Shown: positions 18,678-26,154 of the stretch, in pieces | Layout: every line of letters starts with the position of its first letter | Numbering within the stretch: position 1 is the first letter of the stretch | Source of the DNA: Pseudomonas bohemica | Lineage (GTDB): Bacteria > Pseudomonadota > Gammaproteobacteria > Pseudomonadales > Pseudomonadaceae | Length of the DNA stretch: 64,000 nucleotides | Assembly (NCBI RefSeq): GCF_002934685.1 | Contig: NZ_NKHL01000097.1 | Coordinates: 1-64,000 of the forward strand | Direction: 5' to 3' | Notes under the pieces: model-generated | Seen by the model: only the letters and a program-made list of their open reading frames with translations | Database searches by the model: none | What the model was told of the DNA's origin: nothing | Program-made: the position numbers and the translations under genes

Positions 18678-19466
18678 TCAGAACCCAAGGCTGGATAGCA
18701 GATCGTCAACATCATCCTGACCGGATACGACGTCTTCACGTTTATCGGCATGAATCTGCGGACCTTCACCCTTGGAATGAATTTTTTCCTGTTCTTTTTG
18801 CCTACGGAACTCTTCCTGGTCGTGTTCGATACCAGCAAAGCGATCCACTTGGCTTGCCATCAGCACCAGCTTGAGCAGATTGCTCTCGACCTCGGTCACC
18901 AGCGTAGTGACACGCTTGATCACCTGGCCGGTCAGGTCCTGATAGTCCTGGGCCAGCAAAATGTCGTTCAGGTGGATGGCGACCTCTTGGGTCTCCTTCT
19001 CGCTGCGCGTCAGAAAACCATCGACGCGGCGGGCCAGATCCCGAAACTCCTCGGCACCGATCTCGCGACGCATGAAACGCCCCCAATCGACGCTCAGGGC
19101 CTTTGCATCGGCACTGAGGCCATTCATCAGCGGCGTGCTCTGCTCCACCAGGTCCATCGTGCGGTTGGCCGCACCTTCCGTGAGCCTGACAACATACGAC
19201 AGGCGCTCGGTGGCGTCAGTGATCTGGGACACTTCTTCGGCTTGCGGCATGTGCGGGTCAATCTGGAAATTGACGATTGCGCTGTGCAGTTCGCGCGTCA
19301 GCTTGCCGACTTCCTGATACAGACCGCGATCCCGGGTCTGATTAAGCTCATGGATAAGCTGCACGGCGTCGCCGAACTTGCCTTTTTCAAGGCTGGCGAC
19401 CAGTTCTTGTGCGTGTTTCTTCAGGGTCGACTCGAAGTCACCCATTGTCGAATCTGTAGGATCCAT
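18678..19466 (-). CDS. cheZ: Protein phosphatase CheZ
   Basis: CheZ dephosphorylates CheY-P. The 262-residue protein is mostly helical. The catalytic glutamine lies in LLAQDYQDLTGQVIKRV, and the C-terminal CheY-binding peptide is DDVDDLLSSLGF. The start is ATG at 19466 (MDPTDSTMGDFES) behind GAGG; a further 33 in-frame upstream codons have no family character. It lies 19 bp downstream of cheY. Confidence 0.95.
   Translation of the reverse strand: MDPTDSTMGDFESTLKKHAQELVASLEKGKFGDAVQLIHELNQTRDRGLYQEVGKLTRELHSAIVNFQIDPHMPQAEEVSQITDATERLSYVVRLTEGAANRTMDLVEQSTPLMNGLSADAKALSVDWGRFMRREIGAEEFRDLARRVDGFLTRSEKETQEVAIHLNDILLAQDYQDLTGQVIKRVTTLVTEVESNLLKLVLMASQVDRFAGIEHDQEEFRRQKEQEKIHSKGEGPQIHADKREDVVSGQDDVDDLLSSLGF
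18742..18768 (-). promoter_or_regulatory. Candidate internal sigma28 promoter in the 3' end of cheZ
   Basis: The reverse strand reads TGAA, exactly 15 nt, then a perfect GCCGATAA. It would drive cheA and downstream genes from about 200 nt upstream of the cheA start. The -10 also encodes Ala-Asp-Lys of CheZ, so chance occurrence is possible. Confidence 0.35.
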
Positions 19467-19485
19467 AGCGCCCTCGCAGCGGACA

Positions 19486-19860
19486 TCAGCTATTGACGCG
19501 CTCGAATATCTTCTCGATCTTCTCTTTGAGCACCTGAGCGGTGAACGGCTTGACCACATAGCCATTCACACCGGCCTGGGCGGCCTCGATGATCTGCTCG
19601 CGCTTGGCTTCGGCAGTCACCATCAGTACCGGCAGGTGACGCAAACGCTCGTCGGCACGCACCTGACGCAGCAGGTCGATACCGGACATGCCAGGCATGT
19701 TCCAGTCGGTCACCAGGAAATCAAAAGCGCCGCTCTGCAGCATCGGCAATGCGGTGGTACCGTCATCTGCTTCGGCCGTGTTGGTGAACCCAAGGTCACG
19801 CAACAGGTTTTTTATGATCCGCCGCATCGTTGAGAAGTCATCAACGATGAGGATTTTCAT
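19486..19860 (-). CDS. cheY: Chemotaxis response regulator CheY
   Basis: CheY is the single-domain response regulator that binds FliM and changes motor behaviour. The 124-residue receiver has acidic DD at residues 8-9, phospho-acceptor Asp52 in LVTDWNMPG, the Thr in MVTAEAK and the Lys in VVKPF. The ATG at 19860 gives the usual family length. A GGAGG stands 17 nt upstream of it but only 5 nt before an in-frame TTG (LDKNMKIL), so a four-residue longer product is possible. A long antiparallel upstream extension is rejected. Confidence 0.96.
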   Translation of the reverse strand: MKILIVDDFSTMRRIIKNLLRDLGFTNTAEADDGTTALPMLQSGAFDFLVTDWNMPGMSGIDLLRQVRADERLRHLPVLMVTAEAKREQIIEAAQAGVNGYVVKPFTAQVLKEKIEKIFERVNS

Positions 19861-19895
19861 GTTCTTGTCCAATTCGACCTCCAAGCAGTCTTTAA

Positions 19896-19915
19896 CGCGT
19901 CCAGCTCTGGACGCG
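19896..19915 (-). other. Hairpin in the cheY leader
   Basis: CGCGTCCAG and CTGGACGCG form a 9-bp perfect palindrome with almost no loop. It sits just upstream of the GGAGG in the 283-bp fliA-cheY spacer (19861-20143). The rest of that spacer shows no clear gene, terminator or sigma28/sigma54 promoter. Confidence 0.35.
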
Positions 19916-20143
19916 CGTTCAATCAATCCCGGCACACCAAACCACCGGTTACACGAAAACGAGGGGGTCTTTCGAAGAAACATGTGATGAGCGCAGCGGA
20001 AAAAGGTCTTGAAGTCCTGATCCGACCGGCTCCTGCCTTGTCTCTTTTGTATCCCACACAACGCCTTGCACTGCCGGTCCCACATTCATGCCGCAGATTT
20101 CCATCCACGCCGCAGGTATCCATCGCAGGCCTGCGTCAATGAG

Positions 20144-20884
20144 TCATCGCGCGCGCCATTCTCCCAGACGTCCCCGCAAACGTGCGGCGCACTGGCTGTG
20201 CAGCTGGCTGACACGGGATTCGCTGACGCCCAGTACCTCGCCGATCTCCTTGAGGTTCAGTTCTTCGTCGTAGTACAGCGCCAGCACCAGGCGTTCACGC
20301 TCGGGCAGGTTGGCGATGGCCTCCGCCAGCGCGTTCTGGAAGCGCTCGTCTTCCAGATCCCGCGACGGCTCCAGCGACTGGCTCGCGCCGTCCTCGTGCA
20401 GTCCTTCATGCTCGCCGTCCTGCAACAGGTCGTCGAAACTGAACAGCCGACTGCCCAAGGTATCGTTCAAAATCCCGTAATAATCGTCGAGACTCAATTG
20501 AAGTTCGGCAGCAACCTCATGATCTTTAGCGTCACGGCCGGTTTTCGCTTCAATTGCCCGAATCGCATCGCTGACCATGCGCGTGTTGCGGTGAACCGAA
20601 CGCGGCGCCCAGTCGCCCTTGCGCACTTCGTCGAGCATCGCGCCGCGGATACGAATACCGGCGTAGGTCTCGAAGCTCGCGCCCTTGGTGGAGTCGTATT
20701 TGGTCGACACCTCGAGCAAACCGATCATGCCCGCCTGGATCAGATCCTCGACCTGCACGCTGGCCGGCAGACGCGCCAGCAAGTGGTAGGCGATGCGCTT
20801 GACCAGAGGGGCATAGCGTTCAATCAACTCATACTGAGAGTCTTTGGACGATTTGCTGTACATGCGATAGCCACTTGCTGTCAT
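20144..20884 (-). CDS. fliA: Flagellar sigma factor FliA (sigma28)
   Basis: FliA directs RNA polymerase to late flagellar and chemotaxis genes. The 246-residue protein has sigma region 2 (LIERYAPLVKRIAYHLLARL, EDLIQAGMIGLLE) and region 4 with NLKEIGEVLGVSESRVSQLH, its promoter-recognition helix-turn-helix. The start overlaps the fleN stop by 4 bp. FlgM, its anti-sigma factor, is not in this window. Confidence 0.97.
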   Translation of the reverse strand: MTASGYRMYSKSSKDSQYELIERYAPLVKRIAYHLLARLPASVQVEDLIQAGMIGLLEVSTKYDSTKGASFETYAGIRIRGAMLDEVRKGDWAPRSVHRNTRMVSDAIRAIEAKTGRDAKDHEVAAELQLSLDDYYGILNDTLGSRLFSFDDLLQDGEHEGLHEDGASQSLEPSRDLEDERFQNALAEAIANLPERERLVLALYYDEELNLKEIGEVLGVSESRVSQLHSQCAARLRGRLGEWRAR

Positions 20885-21714
20885 GACACTGGCCCTGCGC
20901 TGGCCTGATGAACCAGGCGTTCAACGAAAAATTCAAGGTGACCACGCGGGTTCGCCGGCAGTGGCCAGGTATCGACCTTCTGCGCGATGGCCTTGAACGC
21001 CAGCGCGCACTTGGAGCGCGGAAACGCTTCGTAAACCGCCCGCTGCTTCTGCACAGCCTTGCGCACGCATTCGTCGTAAGGCACGGCGCCGACATACTGC
21101 AGGGCCACGTCCAGGAAACGGTCGGTGACCTTGGTCAGCTTGGCGAACAGGTTGCGCCCTTCCTGCGGGCTCTGCGCCATGTTGGCCAGTACGCGGAAGC
21201 GGTTCATGCCGTAATCGCGGTTCAGCAGTTTGATCAGCGCGTAGGCATCGGTGATCGAGGTCGGCTCGTCGCACACCACCAGTAGCACTTCCTGGGCAGC
21301 GCGCACGAAGCTCACCACCGATTCGCCGATCCCGGCAGCGGTGTCGATCACCAGCACGTCCAGGTTGTCGCCGATATCACTGAATGCCTGTATCAGACCG
21401 GCGTGCTGCGCCGGGGTCAGATGGACCATGCTCTGGGTGCCGGACGCCGCCGGCACGATGCGAACGCCGCCCGGGCCCTGCAACAGGACATCGCGCAGCT
21501 CGCAGCGCCCTTCGATGACGTCCGCCAGGGTGCGCTTGGGGGTCAATCCCAACAATACGTCGACATTGGCCAGACCCAGATCGGCGTCCAGCAACATGAC
21601 GCGACGTCCCAGCTCGGCCAGGGCCAGCGAGAGGTTCACTGACACGTTAGTCTTGCCTACGCCACCTTTGCCACCGGTCACCGCGATAACCTGTACGGGA
21701 TGCATGCTGCCCAT
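20881..21714 (-). CDS. fleN: Flagellar number regulator FleN (FlhG)
   Basis: FleN is a MinD/ParA-type ATPase that binds FleQ and limits flagellar number at the pole. The 277-residue protein has GGKGGVGKTNVSVNL at residues 14-28, the DADLGLANVDVLLGL element and the VIDTAAGIGESV switch II. ATG at 21714 (MGSMHPVQV) is used; the ATG three codons later is an alternative. The order flhF, fleN, fliA is conserved in polar flagellates. Confidence 0.96.
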   Translation of the reverse strand: MGSMHPVQVIAVTGGKGGVGKTNVSVNLSLALAELGRRVMLLDADLGLANVDVLLGLTPKRTLADVIEGRCELRDVLLQGPGGVRIVPAASGTQSMVHLTPAQHAGLIQAFSDIGDNLDVLVIDTAAGIGESVVSFVRAAQEVLLVVCDEPTSITDAYALIKLLNRDYGMNRFRVLANMAQSPQEGRNLFAKLTKVTDRFLDVALQYVGAVPYDECVRKAVQKQRAVYEAFPRSKCALAFKAIAQKVDTWPLPANPRGHLEFFVERLVHQASAGPVS

Positions 21715-21832
21715 GTTAATTTTTTACCTTGTCTTGCTTAGACCAAAGCCACATTTCGGGCTGCACGTTCACTGCGTGAACAATGCCTGGCAGACCACCG
21801 ATGCAGGTAGATTCCATTGTCATTTTCCCTAC

Positions 21833-23191
21833 CTAGCCCGCACGCTTGCCGGGGCTGTGATAAAGATCCGCAAACATATCCGCCATCGCTTCCTCGCTAG
21901 GCTCCTCCTGCATCTGCACGCTGACAGCCCTGCTGACCAGTTGGTGCCGACGTGGCAGATGCAGATCATCGGGTATCCGTGGGCCATCGGTGAGATAGGC
22001 CACGGGCAGTTCGTATGTCACCGCAAGACTGAGCACTTCGCCAAGGCTTGCGGTTTCGTCGAGCTTGGTCAGGATGCACCCGGCCAGACCGCAACGTTTG
22101 TAACTGTGATAAGCCGCTGTGAGCACTTGCTTCTGACTGGTAGTGGCCAGGACCAGATAGTTGCGCGCCTTGATCCCGCGACCGGCCAGGCTTTCGAGCT
22201 GCAGACGCAGGGCCGGATCGCTGGCTTGCAGGCCGGCGGTGTCGATCAGTACCACGCGCTTGCGCAGCAGAGGCTCCAATGCCTGGGCCAGGGATTGTCC
22301 CGGATCGACGTGAGTCACCGGCACATTGAGAATTCGCCCCAGGGTCTTGAGCTGTTCCTGAGCCCCGATGCGGAAACTGTCCATGCTCACCAGCGCGATA
22401 TTTTGCGCGCCGTATTTCAACACATAACGGGCCGCCAGTTTAGCCAACGTGGTGGTCTTGCCCATCCCGGCAGGACCGACCATGGCGATCACGCCGCCCT
22501 CTTCCAGCGGCTCGATGTCCGGGGTGACGATCATGCGGGCCAGATGCGCCAGCAGCATGCGCCAGGCGTGCGGCTGATCATCGGTGTCCGGGACCATCGC
22601 CAGCAGATCACGCGACAGCGGGCCGGACAGGCCAACGCGTTGCAGACGACGCCACAGATTGGCCTGTTGCGGACGGTTGCCTTGCAGTTGATTCCACGCC
22701 AGCGAACCCAGCTGGACTTCCAGCAGTTCACGCAGGCCATTCAATTCGGAGCGCATCGACTCGTAGGCGCGCTGGCCGATCGCCGCCTCCGCAGCCGATT
22801 GACGTTCGGCGCGCTCGGTGCGATCGGCAGCGACCGCCGCGTGAATCGAAGGGCGAAACGGCTCATCCAGCGTCGGCTCGATTTGCTTGCTGTCGTCCAT
22901 CGCAAGACCGGTGAACAACTGGCGGTTGGCGACGGTGTCCAGCTCGCTGCGGTGAGTCAGCTCGGCCTGGGCGGTGACGATGCGCGATTGAGTCTTGCGC
23001 AGCTCGTCTTCGAGCTCGATGTTCGGCACACGTGGCGCCAGCGCAGACAGTTTGTAGTCCAGCGCGGCAGTCAGTTCCACGCCGCCGGCGATCCGCCGGT
23101 TACCGATGATAGCGGCTTCAGCGCCCAGCTCATCACGAACCAGTTTCATGGCTTGTCGCATATCGGCGGCGAAAAAACGCTTAACTTGCAT
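21833..23191 (-). CDS. flhF: Flagellar pole-positioning GTPase FlhF
   Basis: FlhF is an SRP-type GTPase that fixes flagellar assembly at the cell pole. The 452-residue protein begins MQVKRFFAADMRQAMKLVRD, the conserved N-terminal B domain. A variable middle section follows, then an NG GTPase domain with P-loop GPAGMGKTTTLAK and downstream VLIDTAG and LTKLDETASLGE motifs. It lies 11 bp after flhA on the same strand. The 118-bp spacer to fleN shows no clear promoter. Confidence 0.96.
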   Translation of the reverse strand: MQVKRFFAADMRQAMKLVRDELGAEAAIIGNRRIAGGVELTAALDYKLSALAPRVPNIELEDELRKTQSRIVTAQAELTHRSELDTVANRQLFTGLAMDDSKQIEPTLDEPFRPSIHAAVAADRTERAERQSAAEAAIGQRAYESMRSELNGLRELLEVQLGSLAWNQLQGNRPQQANLWRRLQRVGLSGPLSRDLLAMVPDTDDQPHAWRMLLAHLARMIVTPDIEPLEEGGVIAMVGPAGMGKTTTLAKLAARYVLKYGAQNIALVSMDSFRIGAQEQLKTLGRILNVPVTHVDPGQSLAQALEPLLRKRVVLIDTAGLQASDPALRLQLESLAGRGIKARNYLVLATTSQKQVLTAAYHSYKRCGLAGCILTKLDETASLGEVLSLAVTYELPVAYLTDGPRIPDDLHLPRRHQLVSRAVSVQMQEEPSEEAMADMFADLYHSPGKRAG

Positions 23192-23202
23192 GACTCACTA
23201 CC

Positions 23203-25332
23203 TCAGCCGTTAGGCCCGACAGTCGCTACGATGGTGACTTGCTTGTTGTCAGGAATTTCCTGGTACGCCAAAACATGCATATTCGGGACTGCCAGGCGTC
23301 CAAAGCGGGACAACATGGCGCGAACCGGACCTGCGACCAACAAAATAACCGGCTGACCCTGCATCTCCTGACGCTGCGCCGCTTCGATCAACGAGCGCTG
23401 AAGTTTCTCAGCCATGCTCGGTTCGAGCAGAACGCCTTCTTCCTGACCCTGACCTGCCTTCTGCAGACTATTGAGCAATATCTGTTCCAACCTTGGCTCA
23501 AGGGTGATAACAGGCAGCTCCGGCTCAGTGCCAACAATGCTTTGCACGATGGCGCGGGACAAACCGACCCGTACGGCAGCCACCAGGGCGGCGGTATCTT
23601 GACTCCGCGCAGCGTTGTTGGCGATGGCTTCGGCGATGCTGCGGATGTCGCGCACCGGGACCTGTTCGGCCAACAGTGCCTGCAACACCTTGAGCAGCGC
23701 CGACAGTGACAGCACACCTGGCACCAGTTCTTCGGCCAGTTTTGGCGAGCTCTTGGCCAGCAACGTCATCAGTTGCTGGACCTCCTCGTGCCCGATCAAC
23801 TCATGAGAGTGCTTGTAGAGGATCTGGTTCAAGTGGGTTGCCACTACAGTGCTGGCGTCGACCACGGTGTAGCCGAGCGATTGCGCCTGCGCGCGCTGGC
23901 TGATTTCGATCCACACCGCTTCCAGGCCGAACGCCGGGTCTTTGGCAGTGATGCCGTTGAGGCTGCCAAAGACCTGCCCGGGGTTGATCGCAAGCTCGCG
24001 GTCCGGGTAAATCTCCGCCTCGGCCAGGGTTACACCCATCAGCGTCAGGCGGTAAGCGCTTGGCGCCAGGTCCAGGTTGTCGCGGATGTGCACGGTCGGC
24101 ATCAGGAACCCCAGCTCCTGAGAGAGCTTCTTGCGCACGCCCTTGATCCGCGCCAGCAGTTGGCCACCCTGGTTGCGGTCTACCAGCGGAATCAGGCGAT
24201 AACCCACTTCCAGGCCGATCATGTCGATCGGGGTGACGTCGTCCCAGCCCAGTTCCTTGGATTCCTGCGCGCGGGTTGGCGAAGGCAGTAGCTCCTGTTG
24301 GCGCTTGACCTCCTGAATCGCCGCCAGCTTGACCTGATTCTGTTTCTTCCACAGCAAGTACGCGCCACCCGCCGCCACCAGCCCCAGGCTGATGAACGAG
24401 AAGTGCGGCATACCCGGCACCAGCCCCATGACAATCATGATGCCGGCCGACACGGCCAGGGCTTTATGCGAGGTAAACATCTGACGACCGACCAGCTTGC
24501 CCATTTCTTCCGAACCGGACGCGCGGGTCACCATGATGGCCGCTGCGGTGGACAGCAAAAGCGATGGCAATTGCGCCACCAAACCGTCACCAATGGTCAA
24601 CAGCGCATAGACCTTGCCGGCGTCGCCGAAGCTCATGTTGTGCTGGATGATGCCCACCAGCATGCCGCCGATGAGGTTGATGAACAGAATCAACAGGCCG
24701 GCGATGGCGTCGCCACGCACGAATTTGCTGGCACCGTCCATCGAGCCGTAGAACTCGGCCTCCTGGGCGACTTCCAGACGACGGCGCTTGGCTTCGGGTT
24801 GGTCGATCAGGCCGGCGTTGAGGTCGGCGTCGATGGCCATCTGTTTACCGGGCATCGCATCGAGGGTGAAGCGCGCACTCACTTCGGAGATACGACCGGC
24901 ACCTTTGGTCACCACCACGAAGTTGATGATCATGAGGATCGCGAACACCACGATACCGACCACGTAGTTACCGCCGATCACCACCTCACCGAAGGCCTGG
25001 ATCACCTTACCGGCAGCGGCGTGGCCGTCTTGGCCGTGGAGCATGACCACGCGGGTGGAAGCGACGTTGAGCGCAAGCCGGAGCAAGGTAGCGATCAGTA
25101 GAATCGTCGGGAAAACCGAGAAATCCAGGGGGCGTAGTGCGTAAACGCAGACCAGCAGGACCACGATCGACAGCGCGATGTTGAACGTGAAGAACACGTC
25201 CAGCAGGAACGGCGGCATTGGCAACATCATCATTGCCAGCATGACCAGCAACAGCAACGGCACGCCCAATTGACCGCGGCCCAGGCCAACCAGTCCAATG
25301 CGAGCGTTAGAGATTAACTGAGAGCGATCCAC
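23203..25332 (-). CDS. flhA: Flagellar export gate protein FlhA
   Basis: FlhA is the nonameric inner-membrane ring of the flagellar type III export gate. The 709-residue protein has about eight N-terminal transmembrane helices with the FHIPEP-family cytoplasmic loop (KGAGRISEVSARFTLDAMPG). A large cytoplasmic domain follows that receives chaperone-substrate complexes. It is first in the flhA-flhF-fleN-fliA unit, with a candidate sigma54 promoter at 25393-25408. Confidence 0.97.
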   Translation of the reverse strand: MDRSQLISNARIGLVGLGRGQLGVPLLLLVMLAMMMLPMPPFLLDVFFTFNIALSIVVLLVCVYALRPLDFSVFPTILLIATLLRLALNVASTRVVMLHGQDGHAAAGKVIQAFGEVVIGGNYVVGIVVFAILMIINFVVVTKGAGRISEVSARFTLDAMPGKQMAIDADLNAGLIDQPEAKRRRLEVAQEAEFYGSMDGASKFVRGDAIAGLLILFINLIGGMLVGIIQHNMSFGDAGKVYALLTIGDGLVAQLPSLLLSTAAAIMVTRASGSEEMGKLVGRQMFTSHKALAVSAGIMIVMGLVPGMPHFSFISLGLVAAGGAYLLWKKQNQVKLAAIQEVKRQQELLPSPTRAQESKELGWDDVTPIDMIGLEVGYRLIPLVDRNQGGQLLARIKGVRKKLSQELGFLMPTVHIRDNLDLAPSAYRLTLMGVTLAEAEIYPDRELAINPGQVFGSLNGITAKDPAFGLEAVWIEISQRAQAQSLGYTVVDASTVVATHLNQILYKHSHELIGHEEVQQLMTLLAKSSPKLAEELVPGVLSLSALLKVLQALLAEQVPVRDIRSIAEAIANNAARSQDTAALVAAVRVGLSRAIVQSIVGTEPELPVITLEPRLEQILLNSLQKAGQGQEEGVLLEPSMAEKLQRSLIEAAQRQEMQGQPVILLVAGPVRAMLSRFGRLAVPNMHVLAYQEIPDNKQVTIVATVGPNG

Positions 25333-25353
25333 CGATTCTGTACCTGCGAATTA

Positions 25354-25367
25354 ATCAAAACTTTGAC
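25354..25367 (-). promoter_or_regulatory. Candidate FleQ box in the flhA leader
   Basis: The reverse strand reads GTCAAAGTTTTGAT, close to the published FleQ pattern GTC-N7-TGAC with an A/T core. It falls at about +15 to +28 from the start predicted by the sigma54 element, as for the fliE leader box. Confidence 0.45.
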
Positions 25368-25392
25368 GCCAGAGGCGCTGTAACGCAGGTAT

Positions 25393-25408
25393 TGCAAAAA
25401 CCTGTCCA
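25393..25408 (-). promoter_or_regulatory. Sigma54 promoter of flhA
   Basis: The reverse strand reads TGGACAGGTTTTTGCA, with GG at -24 and GC at -12 at the obligatory spacing. The predicted start is near 25382, 50 nt upstream of the flhA ATG. Confidence 0.75.
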
Positions 25409-25499
25409 ACTCTTGGAAAGGGCTGAAAATATCAGGGTGCCACTATTTAGAACGTGGGGTAATCGACGAATGGGTAGCGCGGCTTGTTTGCTCTGCCTA

Positions 25500-25655
25500 A
25501 CGGCAGAAGCGTTTCGCCTTCGGCGAGTTACCTGGAAAAAGCCCCCAAGTGACCAAGGGGGCTTGCTCCGGGTTTGGCCCGACTTCGTCGGGTTCCCTCA
25601 CTTTGGACTGCCCTCAAGTCGCGATTCGTGTCGTCTGGACTATCGCGTAAGAAGA
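25500..25655. repeat. Left arm of a large imperfect inverted repeat
   Basis: This arm pairs with 25880-26100 in reverse complement. Shared blocks include GTTTGGCCC-GACTTCGTC-GGGTTCCCTCACT, CTCAAGTCGCG and TCTGGACTATCGCG. It contains two hairpins: AAGCCCCC with GGGGGCTT (25539-25564), and CCCGAC with GTCGGG (25578-25592). Either could stop transcription in one direction. Confidence 0.75.
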
Positions 25656-25668
25656 GCAAAAGCAAAGC

Positions 25669-25699
25669 GGGAGCGGGAGCGGGAGCGGCGGGATTAGGG
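25669..25699 (+). other. Plus-strand G-quadruplex motif
   Basis: GGG tracts at 25669, 25675, 25681, 25690 and 25697 are separated by AGC, AGC, a six-base loop and ATTA. This satisfies the simple G3N1-7 quadruplex rule. It lies in the central loop of the inverted repeat between flhA and flhB. Confidence 0.6.
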
Positions 25700-25718
25700 C
25701 CTGAAGATAGACGCTGTA

Positions 25719-25832
25719 CCTGTGGGAGCTGCCGGAGCTGTGCGACAGCCGCGAAGGCGGAGTGCCAGACAGCACATCCATAACTGACCCACTGCATTCG
25801 CTGCCGTCGTAACCTCCGACGTCTCCCACAGG
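25719..25832. repeat. Solitary REPIN of the left-end array family
   Basis: The CCTGTGGGAGCTGCCGGAGC arm and the facing GCCGTCGTAACCTCCGACG-TCTCCCACAGG arm match the array units at 1-480. Middle sequences differ. It sits inside the loop of the larger inverted repeat 25500-26100. Confidence 0.8.
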
Positions 25833-25879
25833 GTGGACTCAGCCTTCAGATCTCCTGCGCTGCGGCTATTGCTGTCGGT

Positions 25880-26100
25880 GCGCGATAGTTCAGATACCGC
25901 CGACGCGACTTGAGTGCAGGCCGAACGCAGGCGACGCGCAGTGGGCCGAGCGACATGGATGGCGGATGGCGGCGGGCCAACGGAGCGTCACCGGAGTGAG
26001 GGAACCCTGACGAAGTCAGGGCCAAACCAGGAGCAAAAGCGCTTTGGTTACTTTCGCGCTTTTCGAGAGTGACCCGCCGTAAGGGCGGAGCCAATCTCTG
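25880..26100. repeat. Right arm of a large imperfect inverted repeat
   Basis: This is the reverse complement of 25500-25655, interrupted by about 70 bp near 25921-25990 that have no counterpart. It holds the hairpin CCCTGAC with GTCAGGG (26005-26021) and the AAGCGCTTTGG/GCGCTTTTC pairing just downstream, which may end the flhB transcript. The whole 820-bp flhA-flhB spacer is repeats; no protein gene is supported there. Confidence 0.72.
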
Positions 26101-26124
26101 CAACACCCTGATAACGGATATACA

Positions 26125-26154
26125 CCCAGAACCCAGAACCCAGAACCCAGAACC
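26125..26154 (-). repeat. Four CCCAGAA heptamers forming a minus-strand G4 motif
   Basis: Perfect CCCAGAA units at 26125, 26132, 26139 and 26146 end at the flhB stop codon. On the flhB mRNA strand this reads GGGTTCT repeated, a canonical four-tract G-quadruplex with 4-nt loops starting within a few nucleotides of the TAG. The unit number may vary by slippage. Confidence 0.7.

Noticed and set aside
21251..23356. 701-codon plus-strand gene opposite fleN/flhF
   Set aside because: It is the antisense shadow of high-GC genes with clear family motifs; composition is Arg/Gln/His-rich and it has no domain.
25528..26106. Protein genes in the flhA-flhB spacer
   Set aside because: All frames overlap inverted repeats, REPIN and G-rich tracts; none has a ribosome site or domain.
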